64,000 nt of DNA from Bullera alba (taxonomy: Eukaryota; Basidiomycota; Tremellomycetes; Tremellales; Bulleraceae): positions 378,523 through 442,522 of the forward strand of contig BCIX01000005.1 of NCBI GenBank assembly GCA_001600095.1, given 5' to 3'. Of the stretch, positions 11,112-21,519 are shown piece by piece. The notes beneath the pieces were generated by a model. It saw only the letters and a program-made list of their open reading frames with translations, was not told where the DNA came from and ran no database searches. Each line of letters opens with the position of its first letter. Position 1 is the first letter of the stretch. The translations under genes and the position numbers were made by a program.

Positions 11112-14100
11112 ATGCGACAGCTACTGTCTCCTCGCACTCGGCTGCTAGCAGGCTTCTCTGTACTGGTGTTTTGTCTACACCTTCTCATCGCATCGGAACA
11201 TGGTCCCAGTCTTGTGCCAGTGAGACCGCCGAAGCCAAAGGTCAAACAGCCATTCCATCCCGGAGACACCACGCTCAATGCATCCATCGTCGAGGAAGAC
11301 GATCATGACTTCTCCCCGCTCTCTCCTCTCAAGTCCCTAGGTTTCGACAGCTGGATGGGAAGAAGGAGAAAGATCCTCATCACTGGAGGGACAAGCGAGC
11401 TAGGTGAGTATGAGCAGGTACAGCTGTCCCATTTCTGAAGCGACCAAAGCTGGCAAATGTCATAAGAGTCTTACTGACCAAATGCTCCTCAGGCCAAGCA
11501 CTACTGCCCAATCTTTTAGAGGAGTATACGGTCCACGTACTGGATACTGTCTCTCCGTCTCTTACCCTCCCATCATCCTCCTACCTCCAGTACCTCACCC
11601 CAACATCGACCACAACCTCACTGCAAAGCCTCCTTTCGTCGGAAGGTTACGTCGGTATCATACACTTGGCCGGTGTTTTCGATCCAGAGCTGTGCGACAA
11701 TGACCCAGAGGTATGCTCAGACCACAACGTCAGAGGAGTACAGGATCTTCTGTCCGAGCTTCACGGGAAGAGCAGGAAGAGATGGTGGAGGGGGACTTCG
11801 CCTAAGCCATGGGTGATACTGGGGAGTAGTGTGCTAGTTCACCCGGACCAAGCTATGTCGGAGCCATCGACCGCACTCGGCAAAAGCAAAGCTCAAGCCG
11901 AACACCTTTTACGCGAAGTGTCGACTCCAGGATCGAGCTCGCTGTCCGCCGCTATAGTCAGATTCCCAACTGTATACGGCTTTCCGGCATCAACTACCTC
12001 GCCTCGGACATTCATAGGGGAATTGCTGAGGACTTCGGTGGCCTCTCTCAGCATACAGTACGACTCGGACGCTCCGCCAACGGATTTAGTGCACATCGAC
12101 GATGTGGTTCGCGGTGTTATCGACACTGTGGCATACCTCGAGTCCCTCGAATCACCAGAAAAGGGACTCATAGAGGTGGACTTGGTGTCCGGGAAGAGAT
12201 GGTCTGAGGATGAGGTGGTTCAGATGGTGAGAAGGATCAGCGGGTCAAACTCCCCCCTCAAGGATATTGGTTCTGGTCAAGCTGCTACTGGCCTTTGGAC
12301 CCAATACGACCCTAGGCCCGCGTTAAGCATACTCGATTGGCATGCGACTATCGACTTGCGAAAAGGTTTGGAGGAGTCGATCATCGGGACACACCGCTCG
12401 AGTGCGGACTGGGCGTTGTCTTATCATCAGGAACATTGCCCAAGGTCCCCTTCGATACCTCGGCCTCCCACATCACCGGTGATCAAGGAGAACGAGCGGA
12501 ATAGGGCATTGTGGAAACTAGATGGATGTACGGTCAATTTGGCTTTCGAGCGGGACGGGTATTTGGACTATGTCAAGTGTCCGAATGAACGGACCCCCAC
12601 CGACAGCTGGTTCAAGGATGGACATGCGATATGCTCAGTCGATAATGAGAAGGTTGTGTCCTACAACTGGGATGCGAGCGTCTTTGTCGTCAGGAGAATC
12701 AAGGGCAGCACCTGGACCTCGAACAAGGAACGGAGAGTGAGAGTACAGTTCGAGGAGGAGAAGGGTCTGGGATACCTCGGCTTGTTGGATGTGCAGGGAG
12801 TGAAGGGCTTTGAGCTCGTGGGCAATGGGACTGAAGGGCAAAAGACATTCGATCTAGAGGCAAGTGGAAGTATATGTATCAAGGCACTGACGATGTCGCA
12901 GATGGCCGAGGACAACTCGTACTTGCGGCTGTATGACCCAGTCTCTGGCAAACAGATACGGTCAGGACAAGATGGAGCACAGACTGCATTAAAACTCTCG
13001 ACTCCAAGCGTATACGACATGAGGATGAACGTCCTGTGCTGCCCATCTGAGGGAGACTGGCCCTTACTCGCAGATGACTGTAAGTATCGATCTGGCACGT
13101 CTCCGGTCAAGGTCGATTCTGACTCTCGGTTACACAGATGAAAGCGCAGATATACGATTTGGAACCACTGGTCAAATCCCGTTCAACTCGTCACGCCGGA
13201 CGCATCAGTGCCAACGGGCTGAGCAGGCCTACCTCTACAACACGGCACGACAAGCTGATCTGCGATCCGCCATTGTGGAGACCGTGTCAAAGGGCTCGAT
13301 CGATAAGGTATCCCATCAACCGAACGACTGGGCGATGAAGGACATGCCGGCGTGCTGGAACGATTGCTCTTCCCCGGCTATCTGCGTACAGACTGGTTCG
13401 TGTCGGTGTGTCCAGTCAGACTGCCCAACAGCACAACCCCTAGCAGATCGTCAAGACGCCAATCGCGAATCGACCGGGAAGACGGGGGGTGCTGGTAAAT
13501 CCGCTCTCGGCGTACATGGTGGTCACTCGCCTGTCCTGGTGCAAACGGTTCAACGGTTGCATTGGCAGTCAGTCCTCCTCCCCTCGTTCAAGCGATACAT
13601 GGACAAGACTCAGGGTGATTTCCCAAAACTCTACGTGGTGAATGGTTATCCGGGTCAAGAGGCGATCGAATCTGCGGAATGCCACAAGTTGCAAAAGAAA
13701 CACTGCTTCTCCGCCGACAGCATCATGTACAAAGCCATGCGACACCTCAGCGTAGCGGACCCCAAGGATGCCGAACTGGTGGTCTTGCCCGTGTATCAAC
13801 ATTGCGATGGAGCAAAGTTCCTCCTGCACGACGTCATGCGCTATGCCAACGAGAATATCCCCGGGGTTAAGGACGGTACGAAGAAGGTTGCACTCGTCCT
13901 CACGCACGATTGGGGGATCTGTATTGCCTTTGCATGGGAGATTTGGTCTGCAAGACACCAACATACCCTGTACCCCGACTGGATCCTCAACAACGTTCTG
14001 GTATGGTCCGTCATGGGCGATTTCGACTCTCCTTGCTATCGACCTCATCAAGATGTGGTGGTGCCTCCGAGGACGTGTCTGAGCGAGACGCTCAAGGAGA

Positions 14101-14740
14101 CCTTTGGTGATCTGGCGAATGTCGTTCCAGCGAGAGATAGACCCAGGCTTGTGACGTGGTCAGGGACGTACTGGGGCACTGGCAAGTCTGAGCGTTTGAG
14201 GATGACTTGTGATCGCGGTGGAGCGGGACAGAGGGAGTTGGTGGAGGGACGAGGTCCGCAGAGCAGTTGGATCAGCTGGGACTATATGAAGGAGTTGTCC
14301 AGCGCTAGGTTTTGTCCCCAGCCAAGGGGTATAGCCGGTGAGCAGACCTCCACTCGACCTGTCCGATATTTATAACTGACATACATGTTACAGGCTGGTC
14401 ACCCAGAGTTAACGATGCGATCTACGCAGGCTGTATCCCAGTCCTGACGGCCGAAGGATCCCACTACCCATTCGCCAACGCTCTCGACTGGTCCAAATTC
14501 AGCGTCAGAGTACTCCCCACCCAGCTCGACTCGATCGAAGCGATCCTAAGCGCCATCCCATTGGAGCAAGTCGAGGAGATGCAGGCGAATCTCATGTTGA
14601 TTAGGGACGCCTTTGTCTACTCCTCGGACGAGAAACCGGGCGAAGAGTTGGACAGGAGGGGTCCTATGTTCTGGGCGTTACATGAAGCAGGAGCCAGGAT
14701 GGGTGTGCAGTATCCAGTTGGAGATCAATTCACAAGCTAG
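11112..14740 (+). CDS. Type II membrane protein: degenerate epimerase-like SDR fused to exostosin GT47
   Basis: Four exons (11112-11403, 11493-13079, 13138-14337, 14394-14740) give exactly 1142 codons, 1141 residues. The order is: a signal anchor near residues 9-28; an extended-SDR domain (about 70-400) with the nucleotide motif ILITGGTSELGQA, IIHLAGVFDPE, VRFPTVYG and DLVHIDDVVRGV; a Cys-rich EGF-like patch ACWNDCSSPAICV; then a GT47 exostosin domain with LPVYQHCDGAKFLLHDV, PDWILNNVLVW and the C-terminal GWSPRVNDAIYAGCIPVL. At the usual YxxxK catalytic site the sequence reads TALGKSKAQAE, so Leu stands where Tyr is expected. Exostosin domains transfer sugars to Golgi glycans; the SDR part may be a non-catalytic partner. 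Its substrate is unknown. The two-domain join lies inside exon 2-3 with no stop between. Confidence 0.85.
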
Positions 14741-15360
14741 GTCCAGCGGACGATACTCCATCTCCAGTGCCAGTGGTCATCAGGGCGATTATCAGTCAGA
14801 GTCGCATCTTTCTGTTGTATAAGGGTCAACTTAGATCAGTAGTCACACATGGACATTGAGACAGAGCTTATGCCCTACACATGTATGGTACAGTAGAGCG
14901 GGCAAGCCTGGCGCAGATAGCAAGGGTTATGGCGGGCGCATTGCCGCATGAGGTGTGCGTTCATGCATCATTGCTGTTGCTAATTGTCGCTAACATCGTC
15001 GGCTTGCGTCAGCCGGCTAGCTCGCTGTCATGGCACGATCCGACGCGGCAGCGTCTACGTTCCAGCTCACTCGTAGCTTCCATGCCTCGTCTTGTGCGTC
15101 ATGCACCCTGTTTTGGTGAAAGGATGTATTTCCTCCTAGGGGACTGAGATTGCTAATACACTCTCGGACATCCTTGTACGGGTAGATGACCGATCACCAC
15201 TGGATACGGGTACGGGCCAGGTATCGGCGACACAGGCCTTCGACGCGTACTCTAGTCTTCACTCATCAGTGCTGGTAAGCAATGTGAACCAGATCGATGT
15301 GCGACTCAGTGATCGATCAGCAAGCTGCTCCCCACCCTTCCCCCACCCAACGTCCCGACC

Positions 15361-15373
15361 CTCGGCGACCGAG
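15361..15373. promoter_or_regulatory. Palindrome CTCGG-CGA-CCGAG, copy 1
   Basis: A perfect inverted repeat (5-bp arms, CGG-N3-CCG core) kept intact at 17851-17863 in front of copy 2, where flanking bases have diverged. CGG triplet pairs are typical targets of fungal Zn2Cys6 regulators; that reading is inferred. Confidence 0.5.
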
Positions 15374-15585
15374 CTTTCAAAACAATGGTAATTGTAATAA
15401 GCACTTTCGCCGTGATTGCTAATCTTTTCTAATCCCGATCAGGTATCGGGGTGGCGTAAATCGTAATATCACTCACTACTCAGCCCTGCACCTGCTTGGC
15501 CTTACTCGTCTCGTTCTCAATGGTTGATCATCATCATCTCACTCCTTACATCCAGCTTGCTCAGCATCAACCAGCGTACTTGATC

Positions 15586-15599
15586 CCCGAAATGTCGGG
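15586..15599. promoter_or_regulatory. Palindrome CCCGA-N4-TCGGG, copy 1
   Basis: Perfect 5-bp inverted arms around AATG, giving an everted CCG-N6-CGG pair. It lies 27 bp before the TATA box and recurs at 18041-18054 with one base changed within the spacer. Confidence 0.55.
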
Positions 15600-15625
15600 C
15601 ATGGGCTGTCACTCCCAGCGCAGTG

Positions 15626-15633
15626 TATATAAA
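15626..15633 (+). promoter_or_regulatory. TATA box of NmrA copy 1
   Basis: TATATAAA lies about 120 bp before the ATG at 15747. The same element, TATATAA, sits at the matching place before copy 2. Confidence 0.6.
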
Positions 15634-15746
15634 GGTGGATGCCTACCTCGTACAACTCCCTCATCACACTCATCCACTCCCCGTCCACATCACTCACACC
15701 GCATCCATCTACCACACAACCAAGCACCCGTCACAACAGTACCACA

Positions 15747-16940
15747 ATGGCTGCATCACAATCCCCCTCTGCCCCACTAGTCGTCGTCTTTGGCGCGACC
15801 GGCGTTCAAGGTAGCTCAGTCGTCAACCACTTGATCGCCTCGGAGAAGCAGTATCGCATCAAAGGCGTCACTCGAGATCCGACCAAGCCCTCAGGTCAAG
15901 CTCTCCAGGCTCAAGGTGTCGAACCCATCAAGGCAGAAATTGCCAAGCTTGACGAGGTCGCATCGGCCATCAAGGGTGCTAACGTCGTCTTCGTGAGTGT
16001 CTCAGAGGCGTGACCGATGTTTCGTAGACGACGAGACGCTGACGGACATCTAGGCTGTCACCAACTTCTGGGAATCAGGATCCGATGGCGAGCTCCAACA
16101 AGGTAGAAACCTCATCAAGGCTATCCAATCCGCCGACTCCGCCCCGCTCTACATCTTCTCAGGACTGCCCGCCAGCGCTAAGATATCTCAGGGGAAGTAC
16201 ACCAAGGTCGAGCATTTCGACAACAAGGTAAGTCGACACTTTTCCTTCGTTCTGTATTGATGCTGATCCTGGACTCTTCTCTTAGGCCCTCCTCCTTGCG
16301 GAAGCGCAGCAAGCCGGTGTCAAAGTCCTTTCCGTCGAGCCAGCGGGATACATGGAGAACTTCCTCACCATGCTCGCCCCACGCAAGGTGAGCCGAGACT
16401 CGACCGTATCTTGCATAGCCTTTTGCTGATCATACGTTCCAATAGCAAGAAGACGGTAGCTTCGCGCTCGTCTTCCCACTGCAGGAGGGAAAGTTCACTC
16501 TGATCAACGCTCAAAGGGATTACGGCGCCTTCGTCGTCGCCGCCCTCGAAGCGGGTCAAACCTCCGGCCGAGTTCTTGCTGGCGTCGAGCACGTCTCAGC
16601 CTCCCAGATCGCTGCGGATATCGCGCAAGGTGGGTTCGTAGCTCGGCTGCTGGACGAGCGCTAATCAAGGATCATAGCCTCTGGCAAGGACGTCAAGTTC
16701 CAGTACGTCCCGGTGGACGTGTTCGCCGGATTCGCTGGGGAGGAGTTTGCTCAAATGTTTGGGTACTTTGACCAATTTGGCTGTGAGTGTGCACAAGCCT
16801 CATGTCTCCCTTGAGCTTTTGAACTGACACTTGTTGACGTAGACTACGGCGGCGAGCCCCTCAGCGAGCTCGGGCGAGGTAAGACCCAGAGCTGGGAAGA
16901 GTTTGTCAAGGCTCAGGACTGGAGCAAAGTCCTGGCGTAG
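15747..16940 (+). CDS. NmrA-like NAD(P)-binding protein, copy 1
   Basis: Six exons (15747-15992, 16054-16227, 16286-16387, 16446-16629, 16678-16782, 16843-16940) encode 302 residues. The N-terminus has the Rossmann motif VVVFGATGVQGSSVV (GATGxxG), then GVTRDPTKPSG and AVTNFWESGS, all typical of the NmrA/HSCARG branch of atypical SDRs. These proteins bind NAD(P) and act as redox sensors, reductases or regulators; there is no YxxxK catalytic pair in the usual place. It is cytosolic, with no signal peptide. The ATG was chosen because it opens the conserved domain and is matched at copy 2. Specific function is unknown. Confidence 0.88.
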
Positions 16941-17271
16941 AGCTGTGACCGTTCGTAAAAGCCGATGGAGCCGTGGTCTGTGCTTTCAATGATGCGGAAA
17001 GACTCTGATCGAGTGGAAGAATGCAAATGCTACCCTGTATGGAGCGACCGCCTCGGCTTCGTTTTTGACTAGTTCGAGATCCTTCCGCTCTCAAGGCTCA
17101 AGTGACTCCTTGTGCCATACGTACGTCCTGAACTGCTCATGACGTGAAAGCTATGCAAGTAGTATTGCAAGTGAACAAACGATCGAGCACTATCCGAAGA
17201 CTCGAAGTCGTCCGCACCTGCTTCTGATCGATCCATCTGTAGGTCTGCGTACACGGTGCATAGGACTATTA

Positions 17272-17352
17272 ACAAGGCAAGTAGGTAGCGAGGGGAAAGA
17301 CCACAGTGGACGGCTCGATGAACTCCGACACTGTTGTCTTGCTCGCATGTAG
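17272..17352. repeat. Conserved 81-nt block after NmrA copy 1
   Basis: This block matches 19721-19801 at 80 of 81 positions (a single G/T change near its left end). It lies about 330 bp after the stop codon, while sequence on both sides has diverged clearly. No known RNA or protein was recognised in it. Confidence 0.85.
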
Positions 17353-17850
17353 GGGGTTGTAGGCCCTTCGACCTCCAACGTTTCCATATCATCCTCAACA
17401 TCCTCAAGTTCTAGCTCTCATCCGCGGTGACGAGTATCACAATGGTCAGCGATACGACCTGGCCCGAGGTGTTGGTTGAATGGGATCCGGCGGCAAAGTC
17501 AGCTATCGAAGGGAGCTATGGAGCCAAGAGAGGGTAGGTGGAGGTCAAGGACGAAGGGCCAGGGGGTTTGGTGTTCATCTTAGCCCAGAGGTAGTGTTCA
17601 CGATAGGCATCAACTTAGTCGTCAAAGTCACATCTTCTTGTTGTATAAGGATCGACTCAGATCAGTAGTCACACGTTGACATTGGGACCGAGTACATAGC
17701 CAGTAGCATAGCCACACATGCATGGTACAGCGGAGCGCCCCGGCTCGGCGCAGATAGATACCAAGCTTCCCGCGTCGAAGCACCATCGCACGTGCGACGT
17801 GGCCCACATGCGGCCCAACTGACCTCGTCCCCCACGTCCCCCACCCGTTC

Positions 17851-17863
17851 CTCGGCGACCGAG
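17851..17863. promoter_or_regulatory. Palindrome CTCGG-CGA-CCGAG, copy 2
   Basis: Identical to 15361-15373 and at an equivalent place upstream of copy 2. Confidence 0.5.
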
Positions 17864-18040
17864 ATCTTGAAACCAGAGTCCGAGTAAGTACTAAGCAGGA
17901 GTACAATAAGCACTGTCTTTGTGATTTCTCATCCCGATCAGAGTGGCGCAATCCTTTGCTCGTCCTTTCAACCGCTGATCATCTTGGCTCCATAGCGAGT
18001 GTGCTTACTCGTACATCCAGCTTGATCAGCGTATCCGACG

Positions 18041-18054
18041 CCCGAGATGTCGGG
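18041..18054. promoter_or_regulatory. Palindrome CCCGA-N4-TCGGG, copy 2
   Basis: Both 5-bp arms match 15586-15599 exactly; the spacer reads GATG instead of AATG. It is 37 bp before the TATA box. Confidence 0.55.
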
Positions 18055-18090
18055 CATGGGTACGCATGGGCAGGCACTCCCAGCGCAGGG

Positions 18091-18097
18091 TATATAA
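18091..18097 (+). promoter_or_regulatory. TATA box of NmrA copy 2
   Basis: TATATAA lies about 115 bp before the ATG at 18209, matching the element at 15626. Confidence 0.6.
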
Positions 18098-18208
18098 CGG
18101 TCGACGCCTGCCTCGTTCAACTCTCCCACCACCCCCATCATTCACTTCACTTTCACATCACTCATACCGAATCACTTACAACCAAGCACCCGGCAAACCA
18201 ATAACACA

Positions 18209-19414
18209 ATGGTCGCATCACAATCTCCCTCTGCCCCCCTGGTCGTCGTCTTTGGCGCGACTGGTGCTCAAGGTAGTTCCGTTGTCAACCACTTGATCGC
18301 CTCGAAGAAAGAGTACCGCATCAAAGGCGTGACTCGAGACCCGACCAAGACATCAGGTCAAGCTCTCCAGGCTCAAGGTGTCGAACCCATCAAGGCGGAC
18401 CTGAACAACCTCGATGAGATCTCCACCGCGATCAAGGGTGCCGATGTCGTCTTTGTGAGTTTCCCTTTAAGGTAAGACCCATGTTACTCAGATGACCAGA
18501 TGCTGACAGTCTTCCAGGCCGTCACCAACTTCTGGGAATCGGGATCCGAAGGCGAGCTTCGACAAGGTAGAAATCTGATCAAGGCCATCCAATCCGCGGA
18601 CTCGGCCCCGCTCTACATCTTCTCAGGACTGCCCGCGAGCGGTAAAATCTCGAACGGGAAGTACACCAAGATCGAGCACTTTGACAACAAGGCGAGTCAG
18701 ATCACCCCTCAACACACACATTACAGCATGAGTATACGCTGACAATGACTTTTCCAGGCCCTGCTTCTGGAAGAAGCCCAACACGCCGGTGTCAAGGTAG
18801 TCTCTGTGGAGCCAGCAGGGTACATGGAGAACTACACCAACCTGACAGTCCCACGCAAGGTAGGTCTCGCGTTCCCCCTATTCCTATGGAAATCTTGCTG
18901 ATGCGTCCTTTCCGACAGCAAGAGGACGGCAGCTTCGTCTTGGCCCTTCCTATGCAGCCTGAGGCAAAGTTCACCCTCATCAACGTTCGAAGGGACTATG
19001 GTGCCTTCGTCGTCGCCACCCTCGAAGCTGGTCAGACTTCTGGCAGGGTGCTGGCTGGCGTCGAAGAAGTCTCTGCGTCTCAGATCGCTGCGGACATCGC
19101 TCAAGGTGGGTCAGACTCGGTATGACCTTGTGATCGAATAAGTGCTGATGATGACCGCTAGCCTCTGGCAAGGACGTCAAATTCCAGTACATCCCTCAGG
19201 ATGTGTTTGCCGGATTCGCTGGGGAGGAGATGGCCCACATGTTCGGCTACTTTGACGAGTTTGGCTGTGAGTGTTATGACTCTTTGCGTTGGTCTTGGCT
19301 TACAGTCACCATATAGACTTCGGCGGAGAGCCCATCAGCGACCTCGCTCGAGGCAAGACCCAGAGCTGGAAAGAGTTTGTCCACGCTCAGGACTGGAGCA
19401 AAGTACTCATCTGA
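18209..19414 (+). CDS. NmrA-like NAD(P)-binding protein, copy 2
   Basis: The tandem paralogue of the gene at 15747, of about the same length, with the same six-exon layout. The Rossmann motif reads VVVFGATGAQGSSVV, followed by GVTRDPTKTSGQ and AVTNFWESGSEGEL. The two proteins are alike over their whole length; differences cluster in the middle (residues around GYMENYTNLTVPRKQ, where copy 1 has NFLTMLAPRKQ) and near the C-terminus, which could alter partner or ligand. The stop is TGA at 19412-19414. The reading frame is intact, so both copies appear functional. Confidence 0.88.
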
Positions 19415-20007
19415 GGCTGTGACTTTCCGTAACAGCCGATACATCCGTAGTCTGTGGTTAGGATGATGCGGAGACAAACTGATCGAATGGAAGAATGTAA
19501 ACGTTAGCATATATCGACTGAGCGCCTCAGCCTCGCTTTGAACCTGTTCGAGACCCTTTTGCCCTCAAGTGACTTGTGGCGGCATACTCGAGTACGTTAT
19601 GAATTGCCCTTCACATCCAAGTGGGAAGACGATCAAGTACTATTCGAGGCCTCGAAGTGGTCCGCGCTTGATCCTAAACGATTTGCCTGTAGGTTTGCAT
19701 ACACGATGTATAGAGCTATGACAAGGCAAGTATGTAGCGAGGGGAAAGACCACAGTGGACGGCTCGATGAACTCCGACACTGTTGTCTTGCTCGCATGTA
19801 GAGTTTCGTAAGAACGAGACACTCCTCAGACCCAAAGTGTCATCGAGGATTCGAGACAACTTTGAGCTGGATCCGGGCGGTAAAGGTCTGCAGCTTCTCT
19901 CTTCGTTCAAAGCAGGCGGGTGAGACGCTGTGGAGGCAGGTAACAAGTTTCGAGAAAGTACAGCCGCTGTACTAAATGTGAATCGCTCAACCAATTCGGA
20001 ACGGAAA
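19415..20007. other. 3' region of NmrA copy 2
   Basis: It contains the end of duplication unit B, including the conserved block at 19721-19801, and then unique sequence leading into the helicase relic. No gene is supported. Confidence 0.5.
19721..19801. repeat. Conserved 81-nt block after NmrA copy 2
   Basis: Partner of 17272-17352, 80 of 81 bases the same. It lies about 310 bp after the stop of copy 2. Confidence 0.85.
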
Positions 20008-21516
20008 TCACTGGTCGGGGGCATGGGGCGAATACCGGGTATTACTGTTCGATGATTGGGTTCGGCATCCATAGCGCAAAGAGCTGGTCGACGGCATGGG
20101 TCCACTAGTCGATGACTCCGCTAAAGATTGAGTCTCCGTGGGTGGATCGACGGCATCACCTGCTGACTCGGAGGTGGATTCTAGACCACTTCTTCCCTCT
20201 CCAAGCTCCTTCTCCCCATCTAAGCTGGCGACGACCTGCTCGGCTACTGACACAAACGAGTCCGATCGGTGGGCGTACATCATTTAGGTGTACGTATCCA
20301 GCGTGTTCTTGGCGACGAGGAGGTGGGCGGTGACAGTGCGGGTTTGGCCATATCGGCACGCACGAGCCATCGCTTGGTTGAGAAAGCCCTTTTTCCAAGG
20401 CAAGTCGAGGAAGAATAGGGTATCTGCCTGCTGCAGGTTGAGACCCGTCATCCCGACGTCGGTGACGAGCAGGGTGCGACATTTGACCGATGGGTAGAGT
20501 TGCACGTCGGAGGAGGTGTGGCCGTGGACGTGGACTTTCTTCTTGGGACCAAAGAGAGCCTGCGACATGTGACTCTTGGCCTGCTGGAACTGGCTTATCA
20601 CCGTTTCGCGTTCTGTCTCTGACTGTTGGCCGGTGAGGATGGAGGTCGAAATGCCATTACGAGCAAGATGACATGCGATTGTTGAGACCATTTGCTCCCA
20701 ATGAACGTAGATGACCACCTTGGGCTGCATCTCCACATTGTCCCCATGAACTCGCTTGAACTCCTCAATGCGCTCGTTCATCGCCTTCACAAGATAGGCG
20801 ACCTTGGACGATAGGTCCCCTTGGAAGTCTCCCACCTTGTGGATCGCAAAGTGCAGGTCGACGAGGGCTTCCCGTGCGATGGTCTGGAAGCCATTTGGCA
20901 GCTGGGGGTCTTTTCCCTTGCCGCAAATTGCCTGATAACCCAATTCCTCCTCAGCCGACATATCGATGTTCACGACCTTCAGCACCAAGCGGGTCGACCA
21001 CAGAACAGGGAGATTGAGGTAGGGGCTTTTGGTCGCCTGCGTCCGCTGGAGAATTCGGCCAGCAGCCAGCTCCTTGATTGGCTTGATTGACTGAAGAACA
21101 AGTGCCCGAATGTCGTTCATCGCCTTGTCGTAACTGGCCTTTAGCTCGCGCGAGGCTTCTCCAGGCGGGAGGCTGATGCAACCAGCCAGCTGGGACGATT
21201 CAACACCAATGTGGACCGAGTGTTCGTCGATATGGGCGGAGCTTGACGGCATGTTTTCACGGGCCGTTTTGACCGCTCTCTGGACAGCGATACGCGACTC
21301 GTCGAGGGACTGGTGGAGTTGACAAAGCGTTTGGTACCAGGAGTGGATCCCCTCGTAGCCCCGGACGGCAGACTTCGCTATGGACAGAGAGATACCACCC
21401 GTCTTTGGCGGTTTGTCGGAAGGCGGGACGTCAACGCGAAGACCGGCAAGAAAGAGCACGACCAGGAGATCGAGTGGTGACGACATGATGGGTGTTGCCG
21501 TGACCGGCAGTAGATG
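20008..21516 (-). pseudogene. Relic of a SNF2-family DNA helicase (C-terminal half)
   Basis: On the minus strand the frame encodes motif III (PVTATPIMSSPLDLLVV) and the whole C-terminal helicase lobe: KVVIYVHWEQM (motif IV), ILTGQQSETERE, CRTLLVTDVGMTGLNL (motif V) and QAMARACRYGQTRTV (motif VI). The N-terminal lobe with Walker A and DEAH-type motifs is absent: an in-frame TGA lies at 21517-21519 just before motif III, with no acceptor AG between, and nothing helicase-like is found further upstream. A TAA at 20284-20286 then interrupts the frame, which stays open beyond it to 20008 with plausible coding sequence. An ATG at 21484 could start a 400-residue fragment, but it falls inside motif III. 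A broken copy, perhaps from a transposon-rich or subtelomeric family, is the best reading. Confidence 0.75.
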
Positions 21517-21519
21517 TCA

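Larger units (their letters stand above)
14741..15746. promoter_or_regulatory. Upstream region of NmrA copy 1
   Basis: After 60 bp of exostosin 3' sequence the duplicated unit begins near 14800. The region holds no gene. It carries two palindromes (15361-15373 and 15586-15599) and a TATA box (15626-15633) that all recur upstream of copy 2. Confidence 0.6.
14800..17352. repeat. Tandem duplication unit A (NmrA copy 1)
   Basis: This unit matches 17626-19801 along its length: a shared left edge (TTGTATAAGG followed by AGATCAGTAGTCACAC-like sequence), shared promoter motifs, homologous genes with introns at the same sites, and a shared right-hand block ending at 17352. Coding parts align closely; the 5' non-coding part is about 360 bp longer here. 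The left edge starts 60 bp after the exostosin stop codon. Boundaries were set by eye. Confidence 0.8.
16941..18208. other. Region between the two NmrA copies
   Basis: It holds the 3' part of unit A (to 17352, including the conserved 81-nt block), about 270 bp unique to this spot (17353-17625), and the 5' part of unit B with its palindromes and TATA box. No other gene is supported. Confidence 0.55.
17626..19801. repeat. Tandem duplication unit B (NmrA copy 2)
   Basis: This is the partner of 14800-17352 in direct orientation. It carries the same order of left edge, two palindromes, TATA box, six-exon gene and 81-nt block. Its 5' non-coding part is shorter than that of unit A. Confidence 0.8.
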
